This document shows, piece after piece, positions 13,701-24,275 of a DNA stretch of 64,000 nt. The notes beneath the pieces are model-generated. The model searched no databases, was not told the DNA's origin, and was given only the letters and a program-made list of their open reading frames with translations. The DNA is taken from NCBI GenBank assembly GCA_026686845.1, contig JAIVEN010000003.1, positions 684,501 through 748,500 on the forward strand. The letters are read 5' to 3'. The stretch's first letter is position 1. Each line of letters opens with the position of its first letter. The position numbers and the translations under genes are program-made. Origin of the DNA: Adenanthera pavonina (Eukaryota > Streptophyta > Magnoliopsida > Fabales > Fabaceae).

Positions 13701-16700
13701 GCCTTGCTAAATTATTAGTTCCCTGAAATCAATATGAACATAACATCTAGAAGATTATTTACAAACAGTACAAATGGAATATACAGAAGGGGCTGAAGAA
13801 ATAAATGCAACAGAGAGATAAATAATTAACATTTAATAGACCTCGTCATGCACTTTGACATTGCCAGGCTTCTCGAGAACCATGAGTAAAAGCTGTCCAA
13901 AGCATGCAATTGTCATTAGATTATTATTTATAATATATTGCCTAAAAATTAATTTGCTTCTAACTAAGAACAAATCAATTATCATCCGAGCTGCTAATGG
14001 ACTATTCATTTTAAAAAAATCTAAAATAACACATTTCAAAAACTTCACTTCTGAATTATTTATCAAAGTCTTTATAACCAATTTGGCATATATTTTTCTT
14101 ATTTTTTGGGCATTTGAATTTCAAGCAACATTATGCACAAATAATAATCTCACCCGGTCTTTAAGAAATTAACATAAAAAAATTAAAAATTAAAATTAAA
14201 ATTCCATTTATAATAAGATAATATTCTTATATTTTTTAAGACACGCATACTATATAAATTTGAAACATTTTTTATATGTTATATTCATTATTTTATCATT
14301 ACATTTTTAAATGGTTCCTCCATATCAAACATCACACTATAGCCAAGTGAAGCCAAAAAAGTAAATAAATAAATGAACAAATAAAGTTCATGGTGCTTGC
14401 TGAATTGAAGCAATTGCAAGAGAAGCTGAAGGTAACTTTCCTACATACAGAATTTTATGCAATTACATTTTGGATTTTTCTTATACCCTGCAAAATTTAA
14501 TTACTTCTTTTCCACAAAATATTTTGGGCTCTTTTCTTTTTTATAATTCCATAGAAGGACTATTATCATCCCAAGTCACATGTTAGATCTTTTGTTCATA
14601 CAAGAATAATGAGAGGTATCACCCATCTCATTAAACTTGATCACCATTGCAAAACACAATCTTTACCAATGGAGGGTCACAAACTAAAAGCTGGCAATAT
14701 ACAGAGCACATAGATTAAGTAGCACGTTGTGGGCCATTATTGGAGCCCTATTGTGCTGGCCCATCATCTTTATAATCTGATATTTATTTCTTTTATTCAC
14801 TGTTCCAAATTCTTAGGGATATATTTTACTGATTTAATTATTTTTTCATCATTCTCTCCTTCATTCTCAAAACTGAATAGCAAATATTTTGCTACCTCTT
14901 CCCTCTTTAAATCATTGTATTCAATTATTATTGAATGAATAAGAAAACCATCTTCTGGGTTTCTTCATGGTGTCCGAGCCAAACATGGACCCCAGAGACT
15001 TGGTTTTGTTTACCACAGTTGGCACATTGAACATCAACACAACGTGCACCACCTCTACATCGTCTATGTTGATGCCACAAATACTCACCAAATAGACACC
15101 TAGTGCACTTTTGGCATAAGCAGCAATCAGCTCAGAAGCTATTCCCTAGATGATTATTGCGCACAAACACAATGGCAGCAATTACCTGCAATGGTCGCAA
15201 AGCATACTCATGTTCATCACAGGGAGGGGAATGTTGTTATAACTTCTTATGCAATTGCCTTACTACTCCCCTGTTGCTATAACTTCTAATGTAACTAACC
15301 CAACTTCTCCCATATTGCTGTAACTTCTGATGTCTCCTACTATTGCACTATTGCATGTTTCCCAGTTTTCTAGCACAAGTAGACTTATAGGACTCAGCTT
15401 TGCTTTGAGACTTGAGGTTATGTTTGTAATAAGGAGTTTGTTCCTCTCCATATGGACTAAGTAATACTATGTTATCCATTTCTTTCTATTCATCTCCTAG
15501 TCTGTTCTGTGTTTTCTCTTTTAATTTACTACTCCTGTTCAGACTTCCTATCATAAATCCTTCAACATTTTCAAAGATTAATGAAGAATGTTATAATGGC
15601 CCCGTAAATATTATTCAAAGGATTTGATCTGAAATGGGTTACTTATCTTTTATTCAGTTAACGTGCCCCACTTCCACTGCTAATTAAAGCAGCTAACAAA
15701 CCTATTTTTGTTTACCAATTATGCAAATAACAAATTATTTGCAAAGCCAAAGACAAATACATCCCATTTTTTAAACCAAATACAAGTACAATGTGATTTT
15801 ACACCTTTAATATTTCATTCAAGTTCCTCAAATTTATATTAGTGTAAAATTATATGTATCTGTTTTCATTATTTATGCCCTCTTTTAACACAGATGATAC
15901 CATTACAGATACAACCTCCTGAAATTTCAAGGTCTTGCATCAACTACTACGGCCCAAGGTAATTTTTTTTTTTAGTAAATACTTGGATTTGTTCACTCTT
16001 ATATCCCAAGGCGACAGTATAGCAAAAAGAAATAAGGTCATACTTTTAGCAAATAGCAATTAATTTAACTAGAATGAAACCAAGAAAAAAAAAAAACTAA
16101 TTTCAAACGATATTTACATTAGTGTTTCAAAATTGAAGTTTGAGGAGGAGAAGATTGCATTCTAATTTCAAGTTCACCACCATAATGCATATGAAAAGGG
16201 AGAGGAAAACCTTGGACTTAGCTAAGATGGCATTCCTTTTAACAGCTTCACGAATTAAAGGAAAGTGGTTCAACAAATCATTCTGTGAAGGCCTAACCTC
16301 ATAATAGCTGCAATTATTTGACAAGAAAATTGTCATAAAGTGTCCAGTCCATGAACCAAAAGGAAAAAGAACAAAGAAGTCCAAAGTCGGAAAAATACCT
16401 CAAAACCTTAGACAAGTAATCCCACACAGATTTAGCAGATGTTTCAGGATTATTCTGCACATAATGTAGGAAGTGGATTGTGATTAAAATTGTCCTTATG
16501 TTATCCTCAAAGCTCTTCCTTGGCTTCTGAAGTTTGACCCATTTTCTATCCTTTAATAGCACTGATATCTCAGGTTTTATACTGGAAATATCAAACTTCC
16601 ATGCAATGACTTGCTTAAATACTTTCTGCAGCCCATTATCTGCATCGCCATGAAGGAATACTTGCTCGCTTTTGCCATCTAAATCCTCAGATTCACTCCA

Positions 16701-16817
16701 TAGAATTGGCAATACAGAAAATGAAATGGGCACTTCCTTGTCATCTTCAAAATGAACAAAATAGTAATTCGACACAGATTGTGGATGAACCTCAGCCTCA
16801 TCATCCGAAGATGCCAT
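4737..16817 (-). CDS. EDM2: EDM2-like PHD-finger protein (5' part; gene continues left of the window)
   Basis: Homologue of Arabidopsis ENHANCED DOWNY MILDEW 2, a nuclear PHD-finger protein that controls heterochromatin marks and polyadenylation at transposon-bearing introns and disease-resistance loci (family knowledge). Predicted exons: 16817-16399, 16307-16211, 13892-13842, 13722-13571, 13443-13347, 13237-13136, 12632-12421, 12318-12226, 12131-11595, 5075-4928, 4838-4737. All join in one frame with GT-AG introns, giving 670 codons. The N-terminus holds the family motif SVSNYYFVHFEDD; the start is the ATG at 16817. The first Cys-rich finger begins CVFCDNGGK (about residue 229); a second run of Cys/His motifs (CKNC, CFVC, CRRCPKTYHRKC) spans about 280-376. 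A Lys/Ser-rich linker covers about 410-586. The last two exons read SVDAVRAALRKLDEG, which normally leads into the methyltransferase-like half. That half was not found at 1-4736 and should lie beyond the edge. The intron before 5075 is 6,519 bp of transposons. Confidence 0.92.
5076..5743. other. EDM2 intron sequence, nothing else seen
   Basis: AT-rich, no frame or repeat pair recognised. It lies between the exon that starts at 5075 and the first LTR of the intronic element. Confidence 0.5.
5744..6012 (+). repeat. 5' LTR of an intronic LTR element (approximate)
   Basis: Starts TGTTGAACCC and ends near CTGCA, with a primer-binding site TGGTATCAGATC at 6019. Its right two thirds match 10960-11130 at roughly 75-80% by eye (shared GAATTTGTGAGTAT and GCTAGGAGTTGTGTGTTTTT). 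The divergence implies an old insertion. Confidence 0.65.
6071..6480 (+). pseudogene. Gag-like start of the intronic LTR element
   Basis: An ATG at 6071, 53 bp after the primer-binding site, opens a Lys/Glu-rich frame (MGISQEEFEGMLARWRMEKL) that stops after 28 codons. A second charged frame continues to about 6444. Position and composition suggest a broken gag; the superfamily cannot be told. Confidence 0.4.
6685..6815 (+). repeat. Short tandem repeat, unit about 67 bp
   Basis: ACTGGATAGGCAAGG-led units start at 6685 and 6752, and a partial third (GATAGGCAAGGCAAA) starts near 6793. It lies in the decayed interior of the intronic LTR element. Confidence 0.6.
7265..10930 (+). pseudogene. Degraded Ty1/copia gag-pol (copia B) inside EDM2 intron
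   Basis: Second copia, antisense to EDM2. Near 7265 a TGGTCTCAAAGCTGGGG sequence resembles a copia primer-binding site. After a gag-like region come an aspartic protease remnant (IIDSRASERMTN at about 8040, catalytic DSGA now DSRA), the GAG-pre-integrase motif (MGHPNFYYLSQLYP from 8458), integrase core (HNDLWGPSHVP near 8615; KNRHIFEIAQAV near 9290; RVFGCSTF near 9480) and the linker before RT (HPIKKFVSYYALLPPF near 10835). RT and RNase H are missing. Many stops and shifts. A MITE splits the linker at 9689-10454. It may be the interior of the 5744-11140 LTR pair or a separate insertion into it. Confidence 0.8.
9689..10454. mobile_element. MITE with TTTGG-type TIRs inside copia B
   Basis: Inverted ends: GGGTCCATTTGGTATCATG on the left and CATGATACCAAATAGGGC on the right, followed inward by GGGAAGTGGAAATGG and its rough complement. 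The left flank is TTA; the right flank reads ATA, a possible decayed copy. Copia protein reads continuously when the block is removed (QQENL then SESHTWEEE), which proves insertion. The end sequence and 3-bp target suit PIF/Harbinger (Tourist-like) elements; this assignment is inference. No transposase. It contains a poly-T/poly-G run at 10270-10297. Confidence 0.7.
10930..11140 (+). repeat. 3' LTR remnant of the intronic LTR element
   Basis: Matches the second half of 5744-6012 and lacks the first part of that LTR. It directly follows the copia B linker, so the 3' interior and U3 were lost by deletion. Confidence 0.6.
11141..11594. other. EDM2 intron sequence, AT-rich
   Basis: Low-complexity A-rich sequence between the LTR remnant and the EDM2 exon ending at 11595. 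Nothing else recognised. Confidence 0.5.
13893..16210. other. EDM2 intron 2, with possible LTR/gag remnant at about 14585-15560
   Basis: A 2.3-kb intron. Within it, TGTTAGATCTTTTG (14580) begins LTR-like sequence, and TTCATGGTGTCCGAGCC near 14963 resembles a copia primer-binding site. It is followed by gag-like but broken protein words and repeated TGTAACTTCT-type words at 15230-15330. The rest is AT-rich. The element assignment is weak. Confidence 0.35.
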
Positions 16818-17766
16818 ATCTCTTTTCACCCCAAATTCTTTCTGCAGAGAGAGTCAAAACACTCAACAAGTGAGTAACACCTTGAAAACACCATTATCTC
16901 TGATTAAATTTCTCCCTTTGAGAAAAGAATAACAAGAAACCATGTCTTCCTCACCTATAACAGCTTACAATCAAAGCAAAGCCCTCCCAGAAAATTAAAA
17001 GCGGTAAACGACTATAATTCACCATAACAGTCAACGGCATCGTTGTTGGAACTCAAATGGGACAATTAAACTGGGAAAACAAGCAATGCTTCTAAAAGAA
17101 AATTAAAGGGTAGGAGAGACCACAGAGCCCAAAACCATCAGAACCCTAGAATCACCGAACCCTACACTCCATCATCAATTCGTCATCTCTGAGACAGTTT
17201 AAACTTTCAGAACCACGAGGGAAACAGAGGTTAAAACGCCAAAAGGAAATACAATGAAGTATTGAATATTGTACCTTATAGTACAACAAGAAAGCAAGCC
17301 CTCTTAGCAAAAACAAGCCCGTGCAGAATCTGGCAATGAATTCGGTTCTTGTGAGGGGAAGAAAAAGGGTTTTGATTCCTGCATGTGTTAAGTTCAAGTC
17401 CACGCAGGCTTACGGTGCCAAATGATAAAATATTGAAACCTGAAAGTCGTTCGGTTGCAAATTTTCGCCGCGTTTCACACAAGTACTAAATTTCCACGTC
17501 ACGTCACCCCTCCGATTGACACCTGCTGATAAAGAATCACCAATCAAGCGATTATCTCATAAATCAAAATCCAATGTATCAAGGCCAATAAAAGTATGTC
17601 CAAAAAAAACATTGGCCAAGACAAAAAAAATCAATGCATCGGGCATGAGGCAACTGGGCGGTGATGAAAAAAAAAAAAGCAACCGACCTGTTGGCAACCC
17701 AAAAAGTAAAAAAAGAGGACCTAGAGACATTTTTTTACTTTTTATTTTCTGGTCAATAAAATATCA
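16818..17766 (-). promoter_or_regulatory. EDM2 leader and promoter region
   Basis: Just upstream of the start codon a pyrimidine-rich CTCTCTCTGCAG (about 16855-16843) is a good acceptor for a leader intron; a matching donor AAG/GTACAA lies near 17277. The transcription start is therefore probably near 17300-17460. Only about 300-500 bp separates this leader from the left end of the MULE. TATA box and exact start site were not determined. Confidence 0.45.
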
Positions 17767-17775
17767 AACTATATA
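17767..17775. repeat. Left 9-bp target site duplication of the MULE
   Basis: AACTATATA, identical to 27722-27730. Confidence 0.95.
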
Positions 17776-17945
17776 GGGAAAAAGACACTTAGGGACCTTC
17801 GAAGACACATAATGACAAATTAGGGATCCTAAATTGCGTAATCCATCCCAAGTCCCCGGGTCCTGAGCTGGGATATAAATAAAATCATGCAGACAAAATT
17901 ACCCTTCACTTGAAGAAACAAAAACGCATGCACGACTGAATTAAA
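17776..17945 (+). repeat. Left terminal inverted repeat of the MULE
   Basis: The outer 69 bp match the right TIR with one mismatch (GAAGACAC versus GAAGATAC). Beyond that the match continues with scattered changes through GAGCTGGGATATAAATAAA to AGAAACAAAAAC. In Mutator-class elements TIRs hold promoters and transposase-binding sites; none is defined here. Confidence 0.9.
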
Positions 17946-17999
17946 AAATGCACGGAGGCGGACCCATTTGTGTCCAAATCTGAAAAACGCACGCACGCA

Positions 18000-18380
18000 C
18001 CCACCCACGCGAAGCCCTAATGTCATTTTCTCAAAAGGCAGCACTTTTTGCATCCATCGTTTTCGAGTCTCCGCGGTCAGTTCTCTACTCCAGTTTCGGT
18101 GAAAATCATCTGCGTCGTGGTGTTGGAGTCTCCGAGTTCGTGACATTGCTGCTAGATTTGGCGTTGAAAATCTTCTGCCCCGTGAGTTCAGAGGTTCCGA
18201 GGTTCTGAGTGCGCTACTCCGTCGTCTCTGAGTCTCCGAGTTCGTGAGCAGTCAGTTGGTGTTTATTTGGTCGTGGTTGAAGGTCCGTAGGTTCTGAGTG
18301 TCAGATTTTCACAGTTAATTGGTCGAGGTTGAGTTCGCTGCTCCATCACCAAAGATCATTGTGTACAGTGATCCCGAGGT
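18000..18380 (+). promoter_or_regulatory. Leader region of the MULE protease gene
   Basis: A GC-richer, CG-containing stretch inside the left end. GAGTCTCCGAGTTCGTGA-like words recur at 18127 and 18227. It ends at a plausible splice donor CCCGAG/GTATGA (about 18379). Probably the 5' untranslated exon of the protease gene; start site not determined. Confidence 0.45.
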
Positions 18381-18914
18381 ATGACTATTCTTCGATCTGT
18401 TCTATCAGTTATGACATGTTATATTCCTTTGCGTGAATTAGCAAACCCTAGTGAAGGCATGACATTTTGTTTTGGGAATACACAGTATGATGAGGCTGGT
18501 AATTAAGCTAGATTAGTCCGTGAAGTAAAACTGAGTTATAATCTGAAGTGGTCATTAGGTTCTGCACTATGAAAAAAATTCGTTGTGAAGAGAGGGAAGA
18601 TGTTACTGGGCAACCAAATTAGCGTACACTGTTTCTGGGCATTATTGGTCATGAGTTGCTGAATTTTCTGTCTTTTTCTCATATAAGGTGCGGCCAAACA
18701 TGGTGACCATATTTGAACAAGTTTCGAATCATCCATGCAGAAGCAGCTTTATAGATATTTTTGTTTAAAAATTTGACAGAATTAATTTTCAGGCTCAATA
18801 TGAGTGATTAGCCAAATGTGATAATCAATATTTAGTGGTGGTTGTGTTCTATCTAGTTGAAGTGTGTGTATTGATCTGACAAAGAAAATGCAAAATTTTC
18901 TGAATAGGACAAAA

Positions 18915-21889
18915 ATGGTAAAGGAAAAGGTTAGACAAATGACATCAGAGTATTATGAGGTATGCTATTTGTGAGTTGAAGTAACGTAGATTTCTTGAGT
19001 TGAAGTTATATTACTGACAGATTCTCTTTTTTAACAAACAGGTTCCATTTGAAACAAGGTGTTCACCAAAGCAGCTACAAAAAGTTATCAAGCATATCAA
19101 GGGGAGACAAACATTGGTGGAAAGGTTGGCAAAAATTGGTTTTGCCACCCTATTGGACATGGAATGTTTTGTTCTACATAGAGGGGTATGTGAGGAGGTG
19201 ATCAAGGCATTTGATCCACCTACCTCAAGTGTTTATGTTAGAGGTAAACAACGCCAAATGGACCCCAAAGCTGTCAATCGATTGTTTGGGTTACCCCATA
19301 GTGGGGAAGAAATTAAGTTAGAAGGTGATAATGAGACCTTCATTTCATTAAAGGGGGAATTTGGGGGAGTAGCTTATAAGGTTATAGAAAATAAGATACT
19401 GTTAGGTGAAGATGAAGATAGATTTGAGTTATTCTTTATTTTGTATTGCTTAGGAAACTTTCTTTACCCAAGCACAAGTTCAAATATTAGTCGTAGACTA
19501 TTGAAAATTGTGTCTGGTCTAAGGCTTGGAGACACTCAGTATGACTGGTCTTCTTTTGAATACAAGGAGCTTGTAAAAGAAATTTCAGAATATAAAAAGT
19601 GGGTGCAGAAAGGGAAAAATGAAGGGAAAAAAACTGTTGGAGGGTGCTTATACTTTTTAGTGGTGCATGGTTTCATTTTACAAATATATGTTTTAGGTCT
19701 TATATAATATTTTCCTCAAATCTCTGTTTTAAGTTATATGCTTACTGTTGGTTCATTTGCAGCTATTTTTTATGCAATATTTTCCCCTTGGTATAAATGA
19801 GGTGTCACAACCTCAACATGCATTGAAATATTGGACTAATGAAAGAGTTCAAAAGCGTGTTGAGGATGAGAAGGAGAGCTTATATGGAATATTGAAAACA
19901 TTTGGCATCAATGAAGCAACCTCCTCCTTAGACTTGCCACCCATGTCTGCATTCCATGATTTGGTAATAGTAAATTATTAAAATGCTTCACTTATATAAT
20001 CCTATATAAAATGACATATCATTTTCATTGTTGCAGGAATTAAAACATCTGTATGCTGAGGTTATGAACTGTACAGGTAGAGTTTTGAGGCAGATGTTGA
20101 AGATGCAAGTAAGCAGAGATGATGTAGACAAGGATGAACAAGGGGGAAAAGAGGAGGATAAAGAGGAAAAGGAAGTGGCTGATGAAGGGAAGGAGGAGAA
20201 TGTAAGAGAAGACAAGGAACAGGATGATGAAAGGGAAAAAGGATGAAGAAGAAGAAAGAGAATAGGACAAAGAAAAGGAAGAAGAGGAAGAAGAACAACA
20301 AAAGGGAGAGGACGAAGAACAAGAAAAGGGAGAGGACAAAGAACAAGATAAGGAAGAGAGGGAGGAAGGAGACGCTGGAGGAGAAGAGGGAGAGGGACCA
20401 AGCAAAGATTTGACGTCTGCAAAGGATGGGGGGAGAAGATCTCAAAGGGAAAAGAGAGGAACGAAGCGTTCTTCATTTGTGTATCAAGCTCAATCATCTA
20501 GGCAAACAAGAGGAATGACAGTTGCAAACACTAATGAGATGGAGGAGGTGTTTAGATATTGCACAACAAATGGGAAAGAGTAAGTTCAGCAATGTTTATT
20601 TTGTTAACTCCACAACTAATTGTAAATGCCTAATTATGTGGTCATTGATTGATCTAATAGGGAAATTGTCAATATTGATGGGCTCATACTCACAAGAGCT
20701 GATTGTGAGTGTCTAGGTATAAGAAGATGGTTAAAAGTTCATGTGAGTGCATTCTCTAGAATGATATTGTAGTTGAAAATTGTTATTTTTGGTATTTGTT
20801 ACTTCAATGAAGGTTTGCAGGTATTATCTGTGATTGGAAGAATCTTGGTTCAGGACCAAAAGGAAGAACATAGAGTTGTGCAGCGCCACATTTTCCCCTC
20901 AGAGCTTATGGTAATGTTTTGCATTTAATATTTTTTCATTTTCATAAACATTGTTCTTACATGATATATAATATGCATTAATATGAACTGATCTGAATGA
21001 TTCATTATTTTGAAAATAGCAACGAATGACGTCGAGGCAATGGAAAGCAGAGAACGACTTAAAATTCATAATGCCAGAATATGTAGGGTATAATATAGGG
21101 GATTGTGAATTTATTTTTGCACCGGTGTGTCACGCACTACACTGGTTTTGCTATGTTGTGGAAGTGAAGACAGCTACAATGTATGTGTTGGACTCACTAT
21201 ATTCAAGGAAGTTTAGTGAGGACAAGACTTACAGGAGAAAGGCTTCGAAAAAGGATCCTATAGCAATGGGAATGAACTTAATGAGCAATTTCGTGGTATA
21301 GCTTGAAATAACATCTAAAAATCATTTTTTGCTATTTTACTAATGTTTTTAATAATCTATGATTTTTTAATGTGAATAGAAACAACACATTGAAGACATA
21401 CTAAGATTAGTCAAACCAGGTGTTCTTGGTAAGAACCACAGTTTGGAATTGAAATATCTTCAAATGCATCCACAACCAACCAAGTAAGTGGCATCAGTGA
21501 TTAATTCATGTACGTTTATGCCTATCTGTGGTGTTTATTATTTACTGCTTGTAATGTTTGTAGCGATGATTGTGGAGTGATTGTGATATCATGGCTACAG
21601 CATTGGACTAACACCCCAAATAAAGAGTGGGGTGGTTACACAAGCCCCAACTTAACAATGGTTAGCAGTTTTGTCATGATTCATGTTATGTATACTAGTT
21701 TATTATCATTTGGCCTATAATGGAGTCTAATGGGTATTATCATTTTTGTTCGTGTAGGAGGAAGTGGATAATATGCGACATGAGTTGGTGAATTGGTTGG
21801 TAAAACATCTACGTAACCAACTGTGCCAACAAGTGTTGACCTCTATTTCAAACCCCAAGGAACTCAAAAGGCGGAGGCTGAAGGCATAA
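18915..21889 (+). CDS. MULE-borne Ulp1-like (C48) cysteine protease with N-terminal plant domain
   Basis: Predicted exons: 18915-18959, 19042-19659, 19763-19963, 20037-20108, 20266-20579, 20661-20742, 20821-20910, 21020-21295, 21380-21483, 21564-21660, 21758-21889; 676 residues in one frame. Residues 16-290 form the N-terminal domain common in plant Ulp1-type transposon proteins (RCSPKQL, GFATLLDMECFVLHRG, NRLFGLPHSGEE). A Glu/Lys-rich acidic tract follows (about 313-380), then the C48 domain: His515 in ALHWFCYV, Asp532 in VLDSL, Gln598 and Cys604 in QPTNDDCGV, the full catalytic set. Such enzymes cleave SUMO or related isopeptide bonds; the substrate here is unknown. The weak point is the 20109-20265 intron, which skips in-frame stops in the acidic tract. 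Its donor CAA/GTAAGC is strong. The 19659 donor (TTA/GTGGTG) is only fair. Confidence 0.85.
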
Positions 21890-22544
21890 ACAAGTTGGCA
21901 ATATTGGTGTGTTAAGCTGGGGTACTATGGGATGTGTTGTGGAACTGGAGCAGCTGGTTTTGATAAAGAAACTGAACTCGTTAATGGAGTTATAGGAACT
22001 AATAATTGCCTGTGTTCTAAATTAATTCATAGAGTTAGCACATCAGGAAGTTAGCATTGTTGATAAAAAAGGGAAGTAGGAAGGTAGAGATAGAAAAGGG
22101 AAGCATTGTTGATAGTATCATATAAAGTTTTTGTATTTTCTGAAACTTAGTTCTGAAGCTTGTAATTAAAGGTCTACATAGAATTGTTATAAGTGGATAT
22201 GGAGTAATTGTAACTAGATCCATTTGACCATGTTGTTTTAATATAATTGAAAATTAAATTGGTTGCCTTTGGCCGTTATATGGTGGTTTTGTTGTATGTC
22301 TTTCAGATTCTGGAAAGATTAGGGTAACAGGTGAACATGTTGTGTTATGTCATTTTCTCCTTAAAACTGAATGGACGAAATGTCTGGAATATGATTGCAT
22401 TTTGAATGTCGAAAGTGGGATTTCATGGATTGATTTTCGAAAAGAATGGACAAAGTTGAGCTTGTTTATGCCAATTACATTCTGAAAGTGATCTCTCAGC
22501 TTCCTATCTTAATAGACCACCTACTCTGTTCCCTGCATGTGACA
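21890..22544. other. 3' region of the MULE protease gene
   Basis: No coding frame. Contains AAGCATTGTTGATA twice (22052 and 22100 region) and T-rich sequence suited to a 3' untranslated region; poly-A site not determined. Confidence 0.4.
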
Positions 22545-23765
22545 AGCAACTCAATTCCCGAGTCCCTCACATTGAATTTTAGAGTCCCTCAAACTAAATT
22601 CCCAAGTTCCTACAACTGAATTCTCATGTCCCTCATACTGAATTCCTAAGTCCCTCATACTAAAATCCCAAGTGACCCAATCTGAATTCCGAAGTGCCTC
22701 TAACTAAATTCCCAAGTATCTCATACTAAATTCCCAAGTGCCTAAAACTGAATTCTCATATCCGTCATACTGAATTCCTAAGTCCCTAATACTAAATTCC
22801 GAAGTGACCCAATCTGAATTCCCAAGTGCTTAAAACTGAATTCCCAAGTGCCTGAAACTGAATTCTTAAGTCCCCCAAAATAGAATTCTCAAGTCCCCAA
22901 TACTGAATTTCTAAGTCCCTGAAACTGAATTCCCAAGTCCATCAAACTAAATTCCCGGATTTTGACGTTTTCGAGTAATTTAGAAGCACCCGGTGCCGTA
23001 TTAATTAATTTTATGGTTACCCGGCGCCGGGTCATGCAACAGAGTCCCGTAAAAACACGTTTTTGACATACTTTCATGATATTTTAGGCTTTTATGGGCT
23101 TCTAAAATTTTTCTATATAAAGATACACGATACACGATTAAGGTATGAGACTTGGGAATTCAATTTGGGGCACATGGAAATTTAGTTTTTGGGACTTGGG
23201 AATTCAGGTTAAGGGACTTGGGAATTCAGATTGGGTCACTCGGGAATTTACTATCAGACACTTGGGAATTTAGTTTGGGTCACTTGAGAATTTAGTTCGA
23301 TGGACTTGGGAATTCAGTTTCAGGGACTTGAAAATTCGGGTATGAGACAGGAATTGAGGTATGAGACTTGGGAATTCAGTTTGGGGCACATGGAAATTTA
23401 GTTTTGGGGACTTGGGAATTCAGTTTAAGGGACTTGGGAATTCAGATTGGGTCACTCGGGAATTTAGTATCAGACACTTGTGAATTTAGTTTGGGTCACT
23501 TGGGAATTTAGTTTGGGTCACTTTGGAATTTAGTTCGATGGATTTGGGAATTCAGTTTCAGGGACTTGGGAATTCGGGTATGAGACGAATTGAGGTATGA
23601 GACTTGGGAATTCAGTTTGGAGCACATGGGAATTTAGTTTTGGGGACTTGGGAATTTGGTTTGACGGACTCAGGAATTCAGGTATGAGACACTTGGGAAT
23701 TCAGTTTGGGGGACTTAGGAATTCAGTTTGGGTCACCTGGGAATTTCGTTTCAGGCACTTGTGAA
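22545..23765. repeat. Head-to-head inverted array of a 22-bp minisatellite
   Basis: Left arm (about 22545-22960) is about 19 imperfect units of ACTGAATTCCCAAGTCCCTCAA type. Right arm (about 23141-23765) is about 27 units of the complement, GGGACTTGGGAATTCAGTTTGG. Between them is a unique spacer of about 180 bp (22961-23140). The right arm has a higher-order period: blocks starting AGGTATGAGACTTGGGAATT begin at 23141, 23357 and 23593. It lies between the convergent 3' ends of the two MULE genes, so read-through transcripts of either could fold into a long hairpin. Confidence 0.9.
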
Positions 23766-24275
23766 ATCAAGTAGACATCATTCCAGAAATGCATGTACAT
23801 TGAATTATAACAAAGGACATAAACATATTCAACTTGCATATATGTTACTGCCATATATATCATTCTTACAATCGTACATCAAAGGTAGTCTGAGCAATTT
23901 ACAATTTATCATTCTAACATGTTAACTACCCATGTTCCCAAAAATAAACACTATTGCCTACCTATATGCAGTGCCCATTTCCAAAAAAAACATATATGGG
24001 CTGCATACCAACTTCTGCCAACCCCAACTTCTGCAAAAAAATATCGATTTGGGGTGCATATTTATACAAAAAACTATTCAAAACCATTAACCAAAATGAA
24101 GATAAAAACCAACTGCATTTCAGTGGTGAACCAATTGATATGCTGGTGGTTTTCATTTTCCACAGTTACACAAGATCTACATAGGGTTAGGATTCTTGCA
24201 GCTACAGCGATTATGCCCAGGTTGGTGACAAAATGAACACATGTACACCTTCTTGTTTTGAAACTGAGACTCCCA

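Noticed and set aside
20109..20246. Direct continuation of the protease exon to the TGA at 20244 as the natural end of a short protein
   Set aside because: All later exons, including the full C48 catalytic set, are intact and join in frame, so a spliced long product is more likely.
19988..20497. Three long minus-strand frames rich in Ser, Leu, Phe and Pro
   Set aside because: They are the reverse complement of the Glu/Lys-rich acidic tract of the MULE protease gene; low complexity only.
22545..23765. CRISPR-like array of short repeats
   Set aside because: Units are contiguous 22-mers without spacers, in opposite orientations, inside a plant transposon.
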